From the IMG/VR virus record IMGVR_UViG_3300032087_004763, positions 62,001 to 126,000 of that record: DNA of 64,000 bases; one strand, 5' to 3'. This document shows positions 28,189 to 36,417 of this stretch, piece by piece. This DNA comes from a virus. How positions within the stretch are numbered: the first letter of the stretch is position 1; each line of letters starts with the position of its first letter. The notes beneath the pieces were generated by a model. It saw nothing but the letters and a program-made list of their open reading frames with translations. It was not told where the DNA came from and did no database searches. The translations under genes were made by a program, and so were the position numbers.

Positions 28189-28542
28189 TCACTTAGTTAC
28201 AGAAGGACTGACTTGGATTCTACCTTCTAAAATCCTTTCTCTGATAGTTGTCGCACTTGAATCTAGATAAGATATCTCTACATCATAAACATATCGACCT
28301 GCTTTTAATGCATCAGTTTGAGTGTTTGTTAGACTCAAAGAAATAATGCCGTCCGTCGGAGGACTTGCAACAATTGCAGTGAATGCAGTTGTGTCAGAAT
28401 CGCCGCTATTGTAGTTCTTCTTCATCTTAGCTGCGACTGAATGATCGGTCAGATTTTTCTTTGCACCTTGAGTGTCGACGCATTCTAATTGTATAGTGAC
28501 GTCTGCACCCTGATCTATGGTGAATTCTTCGTAAGTGGCCAT
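28189..28542 (-). CDS. Small structural protein, baseplate/fibre connector-like
   Basis: 117 residues from the ATG at 28542 (MATYEEFTIDQGADVTIQLE). A longer frame extends upstream, but it crosses the late promoter, so the shorter start is preferred. The pattern (TIDQGADVTIQLEC..., ISLSLTNTQTDALKAGRYVYDVEI, then RILEGRIQVSPSVT) is that of the small immunoglobulin-like domain found at the N-terminus of phage baseplate upper proteins. It may join the large fibre to the baseplate. It is the first gene of the leftward fibre run. Confidence 0.6.
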   Translation of the reverse strand: MATYEEFTIDQGADVTIQLECVDTQGAKKNLTDHSVAAKMKKNYNSGDSDTTAFTAIVASPPTDGIISLSLTNTQTDALKAGRYVYDVEISYLDSSATTIRERILEGRIQVSPSVTK

Positions 28543-28587
28543 GAAATACCTCGGTGATTTCTTTGTCGGACTTTCGCCCCTGCCTTG

Positions 28588-28595
28588 GATAAATA
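28588..28595 (+). promoter_or_regulatory. Late promoter (GATAAATA) for the rightward hydroxylase cassette
   Basis: GATAAATA on the plus strand, 48 nt before the ATG at 28643. It is a one-base variant of TATAAATA, and the NATAAATA form is known in marine T4-like phages. It diverges from the minus-strand site at 28608-28615. Confidence 0.55.
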
Positions 28596-28607
28596 GACAA
28601 TATAGTT

Positions 28608-28615
28608 TATTTATA
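28608..28615 (-). promoter_or_regulatory. T4-type late promoter for the leftward fibre run
   Basis: TATAAATA on the minus strand, about 66 nt before the ATG at 28542. Together with the plus-strand site 13 nt away it forms a divergent late promoter pair in which the two cores face past each other. Confidence 0.68.
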
Positions 28616-28642
28616 ATACTTTGTTTTAGAACGGAGAAATTT

Positions 28643-28927
28643 ATGGCAAGATATATTGTCACATCAAAAGTCATTGGTGATCCAACAACAAATCCTAAAT
28701 TAAGTACCTTTAGTAACGGTCAAGCAACTACTATACTAGGAGAATATGTCGCTGCTGGAAAATTAGAGGTCTTATTTGACACAATTAGTGGTAATGAAAG
28801 AACGATCTCGCTGGCATTTAAGAATAAAACTACTTGCACTGAAGTAAGATCGAAGCTCAAAGCACTTGGCGATTTTCGTAGAACTGATGTCAACTGGGAG
28901 ATTCTCAGTGAAGGATTTGAAAGTTAA
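28643..28927 (+). CDS. Small protein of unknown function
   Basis: 94 residues from the ATG at 28643, which has CGGAG seven bases upstream. The product (MARYIVTSKVIGDPTTNPKL ... LEVLFDTISGNERTISLAFK) is soluble and mixed alpha/beta with no recognised motif. It is the first gene of the rightward cassette and overlaps the next gene by one base (TAATG), so it may work with those enzymes or be a virion protein. Confidence 0.6.
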   Translation: MARYIVTSKVIGDPTTNPKLSTFSNGQATTILGEYVAAGKLEVLFDTISGNERTISLAFKNKTTCTEVRSKLKALGDFRRTDVNWEILSEGFES

Positions 28928-29478
28928 TGGAATACTATAAGACTCGCCTTCCTTACAATCAGGAAGAGTTGCAGAATCTATTTGATGAGATAGATGAGCA
29001 ACTGGAGTACATTTACTATGGTAGGAGTAAGAAATCTGGTTTGTTCCAGGGTATTATTCCTGAGTGCGAGATAACTAAAAATATCATGGATGACATTGAA
29101 GGGTCATTACATTGTTCATTTATAAAAGTAAATCCTGGGTGTGATTTGAAAGCGCATACTGATACAAGAGGAGTTGGAATCAACTATCCTGTCCGTGTAC
29201 CCGAGGGAAGCTACAATATACAATACGACGCCGAAGCCGAAGGAACAAGAATCCGCCAAGCTTACATGGGAAGAAGCAAGGAGTCAACAGCACAACTTTT
29301 TCTCAAAGCAAAAGAGATCTCAAGGTTTTATCTTGACCAGCCAACGGTGTTAAATACACATGTTCCTCATGGAGTCACGGGTGGTGATACACAACGAGTC
29401 GTATTGAGTGTTTCAATGAAGCCCGAGTACGATGAGTTTAATGATGTAGTTGAGAGGTTACAGGCAAGTGGATTCTAA
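28927..29478 (+). CDS. Aspartyl/asparaginyl hydroxylase-like non-haem iron oxygenase
   Basis: 183 residues. The core has the HxD...H iron triad of 2-oxoglutarate-dependent oxygenases of the aspartyl beta-hydroxylase type: KAHTDTRG (H77, D79), then NTHVPHGV (H148) and a following Arg (R157) in TQRVVLSVS that would hold 2-oxoglutarate. These enzymes hydroxylate protein side chains or small molecules. The substrate here is unknown. Two further genes in this cassette (30575 and 31012) have the same arrangement. Confidence 0.65.
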   Translation: MEYYKTRLPYNQEELQNLFDEIDEQLEYIYYGRSKKSGLFQGIIPECEITKNIMDDIEGSLHCSFIKVNPGCDLKAHTDTRGVGINYPVRVPEGSYNIQYDAEAEGTRIRQAYMGRSKESTAQLFLKAKEISRFYLDQPTVLNTHVPHGVTGGDTQRVVLSVSMKPEYDEFNDVVERLQASGF

Positions 29479-30139
29479 AACACAACAACTAATCGTATTT
29501 TATTCAGTGCAAGTGTTAGCACTCTTTGCACTCGTATCTTTGCAACCAAACTTTATTCTTCTGTTCTTTGGTTGGATCACATTCTGTGGTCTTGCATCTG
29601 CAGTCATTATGCATCGAGGCCTAGCACATCGAACATTTAAAGTAAGTCCGTGGATGACGATACTATCATGTCTTGCGGTACAGGGTTCTCCGTTATGGTG
29701 GATTGCAATTCATCGCAGACATCATGATCACACTGATGGAGACCTCGATGTACATTCACCTAATCACGGAATATTCCATAGCTATATCGGATGGTTACAC
29801 AAGGACGTAAAGATTAATCCACGATATATCAAAGACTATCTAAGAGATTCGACCACTAAAAAAATTGACAAATACTATGTACATATCGTCGCGTTTATGT
29901 TATTATTGTGTTTAGTGTTCCCATCCCTTATTTGGTTCTGGTTAGTTCCTGCAGCCTGGAGTTTCCATCAGGAAGCGATAGTTAACCTGTTCTGTCACTA
30001 CAAAAAGATTCGTAATATCGAGTGGCTGGGTCTTCTCACATGGGGTCAGGCAATCCATAAAAATCATCATGACAAGCAAAACACGTTTCTCTTTGGTAAG
30101 AATGATCCATGCAAAATTTTTACGTGGTTGACAAACTAG
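29468..30139 (+). CDS. Fatty acid desaturase
   Basis: About 223 residues from a GTG at 29468 (MDSKTQQLIVFYSVQVL), overlapping the previous gene by 11 bases; a TTG at 29450 is an alternative. It has the three histidine boxes of membrane di-iron acyl desaturases: HRGLAH (residues 49-54), HRRHHDH (82-88) and HKNHHDK (197-203). At least three hydrophobic segments are seen (about 9-45, 62-80, 139-165). The family puts double bonds into acyl chains of lipids; related genes occur in marine phages. It could adjust host membrane fluidity or modify host lipids during infection. It lies within the iron-enzyme cassette. Confidence 0.85.
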   Translation: MDSKTQQLIVFYSVQVLALFALVSLQPNFILLFFGWITFCGLASAVIMHRGLAHRTFKVSPWMTILSCLAVQGSPLWWIAIHRRHHDHTDGDLDVHSPNHGIFHSYIGWLHKDVKINPRYIKDYLRDSTTKKIDKYYVHIVAFMLLLCLVFPSLIWFWLVPAAWSFHQEAIVNLFCHYKKIRNIEWLGLLTWGQAIHKNHHDKQNTFLFGKNDPCKIFTWLTN

Positions 30140-30609
30140 AACTCCCACTATGGCAAAAAGAGTTTGATGACTTCATTCAGTATCAGCAAGAGAGCGGCCA
30201 CCGACTTGCGAAGAACTATCGATATGATTACTTACAAAGGTCTGATGAGTTAACAATACTTGTAGATGACGACGACCGCATCGCTGGTCTCGCCTGCATG
30301 CTAAAATGGAATGATGTTGCGACCCGAGTAATGTATCGCTGGGCGAGAGACCGAAGAATTGAAAGAACTGACCACGTGTATGGCGATCTATCAAAAGCTA
30401 TATTATCACATCAGCTTCCACTTGTAAACACTCCTTATGCATTTATTGGCCTCGATGGTAATCGTAAAAGGACAAATAAGAAGTGGGCGGATGCTGCAGG
30501 TTGGCAGGTAACAGAGGGAAGAGTACTACCCAAACATCATCAGCATATAGCTTATATTAAACTCAAGGAGACAGATGAACCATTCGCCTGTGAAAGAGCT
30601 TGGCCTTAG
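30109..30609 (+). CDS. Unknown protein, possible N-acetyltransferase fold
   Basis: 166 residues, overlapping the desaturase end by 31 bases. The central part (ELTILVDDDDRIAGLACMLKW) resembles the core strands of a GNAT acyltransferase, and the C-terminal half (YAFIGLDGNRKRTNKKWADAAGW) might be its acetyl-CoA side, but the pyrophosphate loop RxxGxG/A is not visible. So the fold is a guess and the function unknown. Its place between desaturase and hydroxylase genes suggests that it belongs to the same small-molecule or protein modification set. Confidence 0.5.
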   Translation: MQNFYVVDKLELPLWQKEFDDFIQYQQESGHRLAKNYRYDYLQRSDELTILVDDDDRIAGLACMLKWNDVATRVMYRWARDRRIERTDHVYGDLSKAILSHQLPLVNTPYAFIGLDGNRKRTNKKWADAAGWQVTEGRVLPKHHQHIAYIKLKETDEPFACERAWP

Positions 30610-31015
30610 ATTAATTAATCCACCACCAGCAATCAACTGGAAACGATTTAGATATGAATCTTATGCCTGGGACATTATACGATATCCTACCAACTATCCT
30701 ACTCTCAATGTAAAAAGATATAGACAACATATTGGTATAAGTATTCCAGAGCATAAGGATACAATTGAGTATTGTTCATATAACTGGAAGATTTTAGGTG
30801 ATGAACCAATCGTAATTGATGGTAAAGAATATCACTATGAGTCTGCTTTAGTAGATGTATCACGGCCGCACTCAGTACCGGCGTCAGGTAAGACAAGAGA
30901 GATATTTCGAATATCCTCGGTATCAAAATCCTATGAAGAGATATTAGAGCAACTAAGCTATTTTAAATATGGACAGGAAGTAACATACGAAGAGATGCTT
31001 GAGGCGATGGCATGA
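30575..31015 (+). CDS. Hydroxylase-like protein with HxD motif
   Basis: 146 residues, starting at the ATG after AAGGAG. It has PEHKDTIEYC (H60, D62), then SRPHSVPASGKTREIFRIS (H99, Arg 108/112), matching the order HxD...H...R of aspartyl-hydroxylase-like oxygenases, although the protein is short and partly degenerate. It overlaps the gene before by 35 bases and the next by four (ATGA). The substrate is unknown; a catalytically weak or structural member is possible. Confidence 0.5.
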   Translation: MNHSPVKELGLRLINPPPAINWKRFRYESYAWDIIRYPTNYPTLNVKRYRQHIGISIPEHKDTIEYCSYNWKILGDEPIVIDGKEYHYESALVDVSRPHSVPASGKTREIFRISSVSKSYEEILEQLSYFKYGQEVTYEEMLEAMA

Positions 31016-31476
31016 TTATCGAATTGTTAGAAACCGATCAAGAGATTGATTTAGAATATCTAAGACTTGAATATAAGCATGCGCCAAAGGTAGTAAAGAA
31101 TAATCGTGCGGGTGTTAATCTCAAAGCAGTTGAGGGTGTTGATCCGCTCGAGGCGATGTATGACATCAACGTAGGTGAATATGAGTGGCTCATTAGCGGT
31201 TACACTAAGGAACTAATAGAGTCACTCGGAGAGTTTACTAGATGTAGGTATCTCTCTATTGGACCACAGTTTTGTATGAAGATCCATTCAGATTACAAAG
31301 AGAGATACCATATTCCCATACACACAAACGAATATTGTGGATTTTTTGATAAACATCTAAACACATATAAGATGGAAGTGGGTAAGCTATATCGCCTCAA
31401 CGCTACACACCCGCACTCGGCATTCAATATCGATAGGAATGAATGGAGAACTCATCTCATCCTAGAAAAAGCTTGA
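31012..31476 (+). CDS. Aspartyl/asparaginyl hydroxylase-like oxygenase
   Basis: 154 residues. Motifs: CMKIHSDYKERYH (H92, D94), a strand pair HIPIHTNEYCGF, then NATHPHSAFNI (H135) and EWRTHLILE (R146). This is the usual HxD...H...R frame of the aspartyl beta-hydroxylase/cupin-like group found in marine phages. It is the last rightward gene here and overlaps the end of the opposite-strand glycosyltransferase by 15 bases. Confidence 0.65.
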   Translation: MIIELLETDQEIDLEYLRLEYKHAPKVVKNNRAGVNLKAVEGVDPLEAMYDINVGEYEWLISGYTKELIESLGEFTRCRYLSIGPQFCMKIHSDYKERYHIPIHTNEYCGFFDKHLNTYKMEVGKLYRLNATHPHSAFNIDRNEWRTHLILEKA

Positions 31477-32157
31477 GTAATGTCTCCAACTATCAGGCCT
31501 ATTCATCATATGAGTGAAATGAACGTATTTAATATCTGGATGAAACTCATCTAAAAATATATAATCATTTCCGGTAACATCGATGTATTGATTTGTGATT
31601 TTACTTTGCCATCTAGCATAGTCAAAAGAATCCATTTGCTCATTACTCATCCATCTTGTAAACCACGCATTTGGCATTAGTTTTAGTTTTAGGTTTTTCT
31701 TTACGTGGTCTTCTACAAAGAACTGCTCACCATTTACAGGGCCTTTTGTAGTACCGTTTTCAATATAGTGCCTTTGCCACTTGTCAGTATTCGACATAAA
31801 CTCATCATAGATATATCGGCAGTCTTGAGGATAGTATTTAAAAAAACCGCCATTGATTTTATAATCGGGAGTTGAATCTCTCCACCATCCTGGCATAGCA
31901 ACAAACTCACCACGTTCGATAGGATATTCAAATATCTTCTTGTAGTCATTCACCAAAAGCACATCGATATCCATAACACAGATTGGTTCATCAATATCGA
32001 GTGACATACCGTACATCTTATTCCATTGTAAGATTACATCATCACGTATCGGTTCGCGAATCCAAATAAACTCATATTCAGGTAGTTTAGATTCTAGATA
32101 AGTTTCGTACTCAGGCCCATATCGATCACCGATTCTAACTGCTACTATCTTCATCAA
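31462..32157 (-). CDS. Glycosyltransferase-like protein with DxD motif
   Basis: 231 residues. The DxD motif is in PICVMDIDVLLV (D63, D65) after a first Rossmann-type half, as in GT-A enzymes that use a metal and a nucleotide sugar. Downstream INGGFF and PNAWFTRW resemble acceptor-side loops of GT8-like proteins. It ends the leftward cassette and starts at 32157 overlapping the radical SAM gene by four bases. The 33732-34268 gene has the same start-DxD layout and may be a distant paralogue. Confidence 0.65.
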   Translation of the reverse strand: MMKIVAVRIGDRYGPEYETYLESKLPEYEFIWIREPIRDDVILQWNKMYGMSLDIDEPICVMDIDVLLVNDYKKIFEYPIERGEFVAMPGWWRDSTPDYKINGGFFKYYPQDCRYIYDEFMSNTDKWQRHYIENGTTKGPVNGEQFFVEDHVKKNLKLKLMPNAWFTRWMSNEQMDSFDYARWQSKITNQYIDVTGNDYIFLDEFHPDIKYVHFTHMMNRPDSWRHYSSFF

Positions 32158-33209
32158 CTTACTGCTATAATACCTTCGTCATTTTTCATAGAGCATATTC
32201 TTTTACACTTACTCATTGCTGTAGATTTATCTTCTAATGATTCAAAGAGTAAATAAGAAAACCATTCGCTATTTACTATTTCCTTTAATGATTTGTCTTT
32301 TAGCATAAAGTTTCCATTAAGAAAAGACTTCCATATTCCTGTTGGTTCTACTTCACTGTGTGACCCAAGGTAACAGCATGGATAGACTTGCGTGGTATTT
32401 AATATTTGTAAAGAACCTGCTTCAGCTTTTACACAAGTAATATAATCATAGTCTTCAGCTAAATGTACAGTCCTGTGATCCCTAGTTCTTCTTCTTAGTG
32501 CTTTGGGGTCTCTTCTAAATCTAGGATTAGTAGACTGTTCTAAACTCTCGAGCTCGCCATTTTCATTCTTAAATTCCCATATTGGCCCCTGTTTAAACCT
32601 ATTCGATTCTATAGGAAGTACATCAAAGCATCCATAGTCATTAACCATTTTTACAATGTCGTCAAAATATTTTTCATTGTGTTTGAATATGATCGTTAAA
32701 ACTGTAACTCTAGCTCCACTTAATGCAAAGGACTGTAAATTGTTTAAAACTTTTTTTAAATCAGTTCCTCTTCTATATTTTTCATGCATTTCTTGATTAA
32801 TACCATCAACGTCAAAAGTCACTTTTAATCTATCTGAATCAATACTCCCTAGTTTATACCACCAGTCTTCATCACGCATACTACCATTACTATTCATTGA
32901 AACTGTAGTCAACGAAGAACTTTGAAAGATATATTCAACTATTTCGAGTATATCTTTGCACATCCCTGGATCACCATACGTACCAGAGAAGTGAATATTT
33001 TTGATATGATTTAGATCCTCGACACTAAAATATGATTTAAAATCGTCAATACTCCATGAGTTGATTTCAAACGGTCTCTTAGTAGATTTCCCTAATGTTC
33101 CCCACCTATCAGTCCTGAGACATTGAGGGCATTTAGCATTACAATATGTAGTTGCCTCAACAATGAGAGATAAAGATTTATTTTCGTATGCTTCTGCCCA
33201 AGTCTTCAT
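32154..33209 (-). CDS. Radical SAM enzyme with cysteine-rich C-terminus
   Basis: 351 residues. The iron-sulfur motif CNAKCPQC (C23, C27, C30; CX3CX2C) near the N-terminus defines a radical SAM enzyme. The C-terminal region has more cysteines (VYPCCYLGSH, CKRICSM), as in SPASM/twitch proteins with extra iron-sulfur clusters that modify peptides, proteins or sugars. By eye the gene is more AT-rich than the structural genes, suggesting a later arrival. Four-base overlaps bind it to the methyltransferase and the glycosyltransferase on either side. Confidence 0.85.
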   Translation of the reverse strand: MKTWAEAYENKSLSLIVEATTYCNAKCPQCLRTDRWGTLGKSTKRPFEINSWSIDDFKSYFSVEDLNHIKNIHFSGTYGDPGMCKDILEIVEYIFQSSSLTTVSMNSNGSMRDEDWWYKLGSIDSDRLKVTFDVDGINQEMHEKYRRGTDLKKVLNNLQSFALSGARVTVLTIIFKHNEKYFDDIVKMVNDYGCFDVLPIESNRFKQGPIWEFKNENGELESLEQSTNPRFRRDPKALRRRTRDHRTVHLAEDYDYITCVKAEAGSLQILNTTQVYPCCYLGSHSEVEPTGIWKSFLNGNFMLKDKSLKEIVNSEWFSYLLFESLEDKSTAMSKCKRICSMKNDEGIIAVS

Positions 33210-33766
33210 TTACCTACTACCATGAATCGATTAAATTTTTCTAATTTCAATTCACCAGCATAGTGTATATCAATAAAGTCCAGTTCGTCTAAAAAATCAT
33301 CTAAACTATTTTTACAATTAATGTGTTCATCAATCTCAAAGTAGTTATTTGATTGTAATGTAATCCAGCTTCTATGTTCATTTATTTCCAATATTTTATT
33401 TATGTAATCCTGTTCTACATGCTCACAGCTGGTACATATAACAGAATTAAATAAACCATTTTTCTTCCTAAAGTAGTCTAACATATCATCAGTAGCAAAC
33501 TCAACATCAGGATATAGAATCTTTCCATATTTTTTACAGCCTGGATCTATATCAACAGATCTGGCGTTTCCTAATTTATTCGCTAGATTACCATACCAAC
33601 CACCGAGTATCAAATGATGATCGGCTTCATTTGGAATATGTTCTACCAACCACTCCTTACTTTTCTCTTGGTTTTCATTAACGCTGTTTATGACATCTAA
33701 GATTCTAAATGGATCATCATAATATGCTTTTTTAATTGCCTTGAAAATATTGTCCAAAATCTTCAC
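33206..33766 (-). CDS. SAM-dependent methyltransferase-like protein
   Basis: 186 residues. The class I pattern is motif I LILGGWYGN (52-60), the acidic post-I strand VDIDPG (71-76), and VICTSCEHVEQ (109-119) at the motif IV position. It overlaps its upstream neighbour by 35 bases and the radical SAM gene by four. The substrate is unknown: proteins, sugars or small molecules are all possible, but its set of partners favours glycan or peptide decoration. Confidence 0.7.
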   Translation of the reverse strand: MKILDNIFKAIKKAYYDDPFRILDVINSVNENQEKSKEWLVEHIPNEADHHLILGGWYGNLANKLGNARSVDIDPGCKKYGKILYPDVEFATDDMLDYFRKKNGLFNSVICTSCEHVEQDYINKILEINEHRSWITLQSNNYFEIDEHINCKNSLDDFLDELDFIDIHYAGELKLEKFNRFMVVGK

Positions 33767-34268
33767 CGTTATACGTTACAAGAGGGGTTGGTTCTTTCCA
33801 AGGATTTGCATGAGACGACATAATACCATCTTCGAACAAATCATAGTCGATCTTTTCCCAAAATAAAAACCTATCTACACCTTTATACTTTCGCATAAAG
33901 AAGTCTTTATTCTTGAGAAAGTAATCCCATATATGTGATTGATCTCCTTCCCAATACATCATCGATGAGTTAATAATAGTATTGCCACTCCTCCAATAAT
34001 ATTTTGGATTGTCTCTTTTCCAGTATGCTGACCAGATAAGAAAAGGTTTTTTCTCAAAATGAGGAATAGGTCCATGAACAATAGTATCTATGTCAATATA
34101 GAGACATGGGCCAGGAATCGTAAATAACGCCATTTTATTCCAGACGCCATTTAGTTTAAGAAGCTCACCTCTATAAGTGATATGTTCATCAGCAGGAATT
34201 GCGTTATGAATAGCATCGTTCATATCGTCGGTAAATTTATCACCAACGTTACATGTTATGAGTTTCAT
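33732..34268 (-). CDS. Glycosyltransferase-like protein with DxD motif
   Basis: 178 residues. MKLITCNVGDKFTDDM starts a Rossmann-type half; CLYIDIDTIVHG holds the metal-binding DxD (D59, D61); INSSMMYWEGD resembles the acceptor-side loop of the GT8-like group. It is shorter than typical GT enzymes, so the C-terminal part may be minimal. It starts with a four-base overlap at the gene before it. Confidence 0.65.
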   Translation of the reverse strand: MKLITCNVGDKFTDDMNDAIHNAIPADEHITYRGELLKLNGVWNKMALFTIPGPCLYIDIDTIVHGPIPHFEKKPFLIWSAYWKRDNPKYYWRSGNTIINSSMMYWEGDQSHIWDYFLKNKDFFMRKYKGVDRFLFWEKIDYDLFEDGIMSSHANPWKEPTPLVTYNGEDFGQYFQGN

Positions 34269-34726
34269 TCTATGAATTTAATAAGCTCTGAAATTACTTC
34301 TTTGTATGTTTTAGCTTGTCTTAGTTTAGTCTTTGATCTACTAGAGTCTGCAACTATGGACGATTCAAATATAACCAATTTAAATTCGAATAGCTCTTTT
34401 TTATCAATCTGATCTGCATCGCGAGTAAGTGCATTTAATAATTCTGTAGCCAAAGTCGAATTGTTTTCGGTATAGATTAGTCCGTCTTCTTTTGCAATCT
34501 GAATAACTGCTTGTTTAAATGCCTTCCTTTGGATTTTACGCTCTTCTACAGTATTATTATAGATGTCGTCTAGGGATGTGTGATTAAGTAGTTCTTGATA
34601 TCTATGATGACTAGTATCATTTAGTATGTTTTCTTCTATCTCTTTATCACCATCTAACCAAGTTATTTGAATAGTGTCTTCATTTGCATTAGTAAAATAT
34701 GCGTTCTTATATACCCAATGTTTCAT
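34265..34726 (-). CDS. Protein of unknown function
   Basis: 153 residues. The N-terminus (MKHWVYKNAYFTNANEDTIQ) is a short beta unit and the rest is helical and charged (SLDDIYNNTVEERKIQRKAF). It resembles small accessory proteins of marine myovirus baseplate or fibre regions but no family is recognised. It lies one base after the structural gene upstream and overlaps the sugar cassette downstream, so it may link both. Confidence 0.5.
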   Translation of the reverse strand: MKHWVYKNAYFTNANEDTIQITWLDGDKEIEENILNDTSHHRYQELLNHTSLDDIYNNTVEERKIQRKAFKQAVIQIAKEDGLIYTENNSTLATELLNALTRDADQIDKKELFEFKLVIFESSIVADSSRSKTKLRQAKTYKEVISELIKFIE

Positions 34727-34727
34727 A

Positions 34728-35657
34728 TTATGATCTGTGAATCCTCAAAAAATATGTTGCTATCGTTTGGGGTGAACCTGCAGGCACATCTTGTGCTCTA
34801 TAGTCATTAGCACTAACTTCTAATTGTCTTGTTGTTTGACTGTCTAATCTTGTATCTACCATACCAGATCCACGCGTCTCGCCACTACCAGAAGCTCCAA
34901 TATTATATGATAGCTGATAGCCACTCGTGTTTGTTACGACATATCTTATATATGCTTGTAGTAATGAATCAAAGTCTGATTTAGAAAACGTCTGAAAATT
35001 ATCACTTACTGTTAGATTTGCAATTGGCCTATTATATGACGCCTCAGCTCCGTCGATCTGCATAAGATAGTAACTTTGAATCGTAGTTGGCTGATCAGCG
35101 GTCTCATTTACAGTATTATACGCTGCAGCATTTGCCCTTGTGTCTTCGTAAACAGGATTTGATGAGACTAACGTATGACCAGCGAGAGATGTATCAGTAT
35201 GTATTCGATACGTGCCACCCTGAGCAGTTCCTGTAGAAGCCGAAGCTAAATTAATTGCAGCAGGTAAGATGAAAGTATCTAGAAAATCTTGATCAGTCAT
35301 TACTCTTAGCGCACTACCAGTCCAATACATCGGTCTTGTAAATCCACTTGGAAGGGTTGCCGCTGATGTTGATGCAACAGTTTGAGCAGTACGATTTATA
35401 TCAATTGTTTTAGTAGATACATTAGGTGGATTAGGATACGGATTTCCGGTTGCGTTAGACGATGTACTACCAGCAATCAGTCGAGTATCACTAATTTGAC
35501 CGATGTTTGGAGATACATTTGATGAGCTTACTGATAATGTAACAGAAGGATTCAACGAATACTGATATGAGACTTGTGCGACAACTTCATCCACTTGTGC
35601 GGATGACATTTCTCGCAGGTTTCCAGCGCTAAAGTATAATGGACTTCTAACAGCCAT
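34728..35657 (-). CDS. Virion structural protein (baseplate/fibre region)
   Basis: 309 residues, low in Cys, rich in S, T, N and A, starting MAVRSPLYFSAGNLREMSSA. The order (helical start, PYPNPPNVSTKTIDINRT, then strands with TTIQSYYLMQIDG and TIATYFLRIHR) fits a beta-rich virion protein. It sits at the baseplate end of the gene run gp8-DUF4815. No homologue name is known to me. Confidence 0.6.
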   Translation of the reverse strand: MAVRSPLYFSAGNLREMSSAQVDEVVAQVSYQYSLNPSVTLSVSSSNVSPNIGQISDTRLIAGSTSSNATGNPYPNPPNVSTKTIDINRTAQTVASTSAATLPSGFTRPMYWTGSALRVMTDQDFLDTFILPAAINLASASTGTAQGGTYRIHTDTSLAGHTLVSSNPVYEDTRANAAAYNTVNETADQPTTIQSYYLMQIDGAEASYNRPIANLTVSDNFQTFSKSDFDSLLQAYIRYVVTNTSGYQLSYNIGASGSGETRGSGMVDTRLDSQTTRQLEVSANDYRAQDVPAGSPQTIATYFLRIHRS

Positions 35658-35659
35658 GG

Positions 35660-36193
35660 TTATGACCCTGGACTAAATAGTGTCTTTACTACTGATCCTG
35701 TAGAATCTAATATCTGAAGAGATACTACTGAGTTAAATTTAGCCGACGTAAGAGTTGAATTAGCAATCTTGCCATTTGTTACATTTAGGTTTGCAATTTT
35801 AGCAGTAGTAACATTAGTGTCTGCAATCAGCGCGGTTGTTACACCTAGACTAGAAATATTAAACTTTCCAGCACTATCATAGTCTAAACCAACGCCAGCT
35901 TTAAAGTGATAATCTTGACTCAGACCAAACGTTCCAGAAGCAGAGTCAAATGTTATAGACACGCCGTGCGCAGAGTCAGCAGCATTAGCGCTGATTCCAC
36001 TTTTGAAGATCGCTTTAATTTCATCCGAGTCATCGAATGGTACGACAATGTTCCTTACCGTATTAATCGCATCAACAACATTACTGTCGCCAGTTATAAG
36101 TAAGGCGGTATCACCAACATCGTCTGAGATAGCATTTGTCTTAGTAACAAGTGTTGATACTGGATCCGATAAATTAATTACTGTCTTAGCCAT
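35660..36193 (-). CDS. Small fibre-like structural protein
   Basis: 177 residues, starting MAKTVINLSDPVSTLVTKTN. It has DSAHGVSITFDSASGTFGLS and the short repeats TTALIADTNVTTAKIANLNV, a fibre-type repeat of 9-10 residues. It overlaps the small coiled-coil gene upstream by eight bases. The type occurs next to baseplate genes in marine T4-like phages. Confidence 0.6.
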   Translation of the reverse strand: MAKTVINLSDPVSTLVTKTNAISDDVGDTALLITGDSNVVDAINTVRNIVVPFDDSDEIKAIFKSGISANAADSAHGVSITFDSASGTFGLSQDYHFKAGVGLDYDSAGKFNISSLGVTTALIADTNVTTAKIANLNVTNGKIANSTLTSAKFNSVVSLQILDSTGSVVKTLFSPGS

Positions 36194-36416
36194 TTGTAGC
36201 CTCTAATATTTTATTTAAGAGATGTTTAATCTCTTTGACGTCATCCTTTAGTTCTGTAACTTCGGTTTCAAGCCGTGCAGTTTTTTCTCTTTCCTCGAGC
36301 CAAGCCTTTTTTCTTTTTCTTGCTTGACTCATTTCCTTACTATTTATGTTTAAAATAGCACCAGATGCTTTGTCTCTTACAAATCCAGGATGACCTTTTA
36401 CATTCACATAAGCCAT
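36186..36416 (-). CDS. Small coiled-coil protein, baseplate region
   Basis: 76 residues. The first about 30 (MAYVNVKGHPGFVRDKASGA) form a short conserved segment; the rest is a heptad-like coiled coil (EKTARLETEVTELKDDVKEI). This is probably a small structural or assembly factor of the baseplate, possibly forming a trimer. It starts between two structural genes with gaps of one base. Confidence 0.6.
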   Translation of the reverse strand: MAYVNVKGHPGFVRDKASGAILNINSKEMSQARKRKKAWLEEREKTARLETEVTELKDDVKEIKHLLNKILEATNG

Positions 36417-36417
36417 A

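Noticed and set aside
28535-28674. Longer starts for the divergent genes at 28542 and 28643
   Set aside because: They cross the late promoter pair and overlap each other; the inner ATG codons with ribosome sites are preferred.
33400-36350. TATTTATG on the plus strand (CATAAATA on minus) at about 33408 and 36341
   Set aside because: Both are inside coding sequence without a nearby start codon downstream, so they are not listed as promoters.
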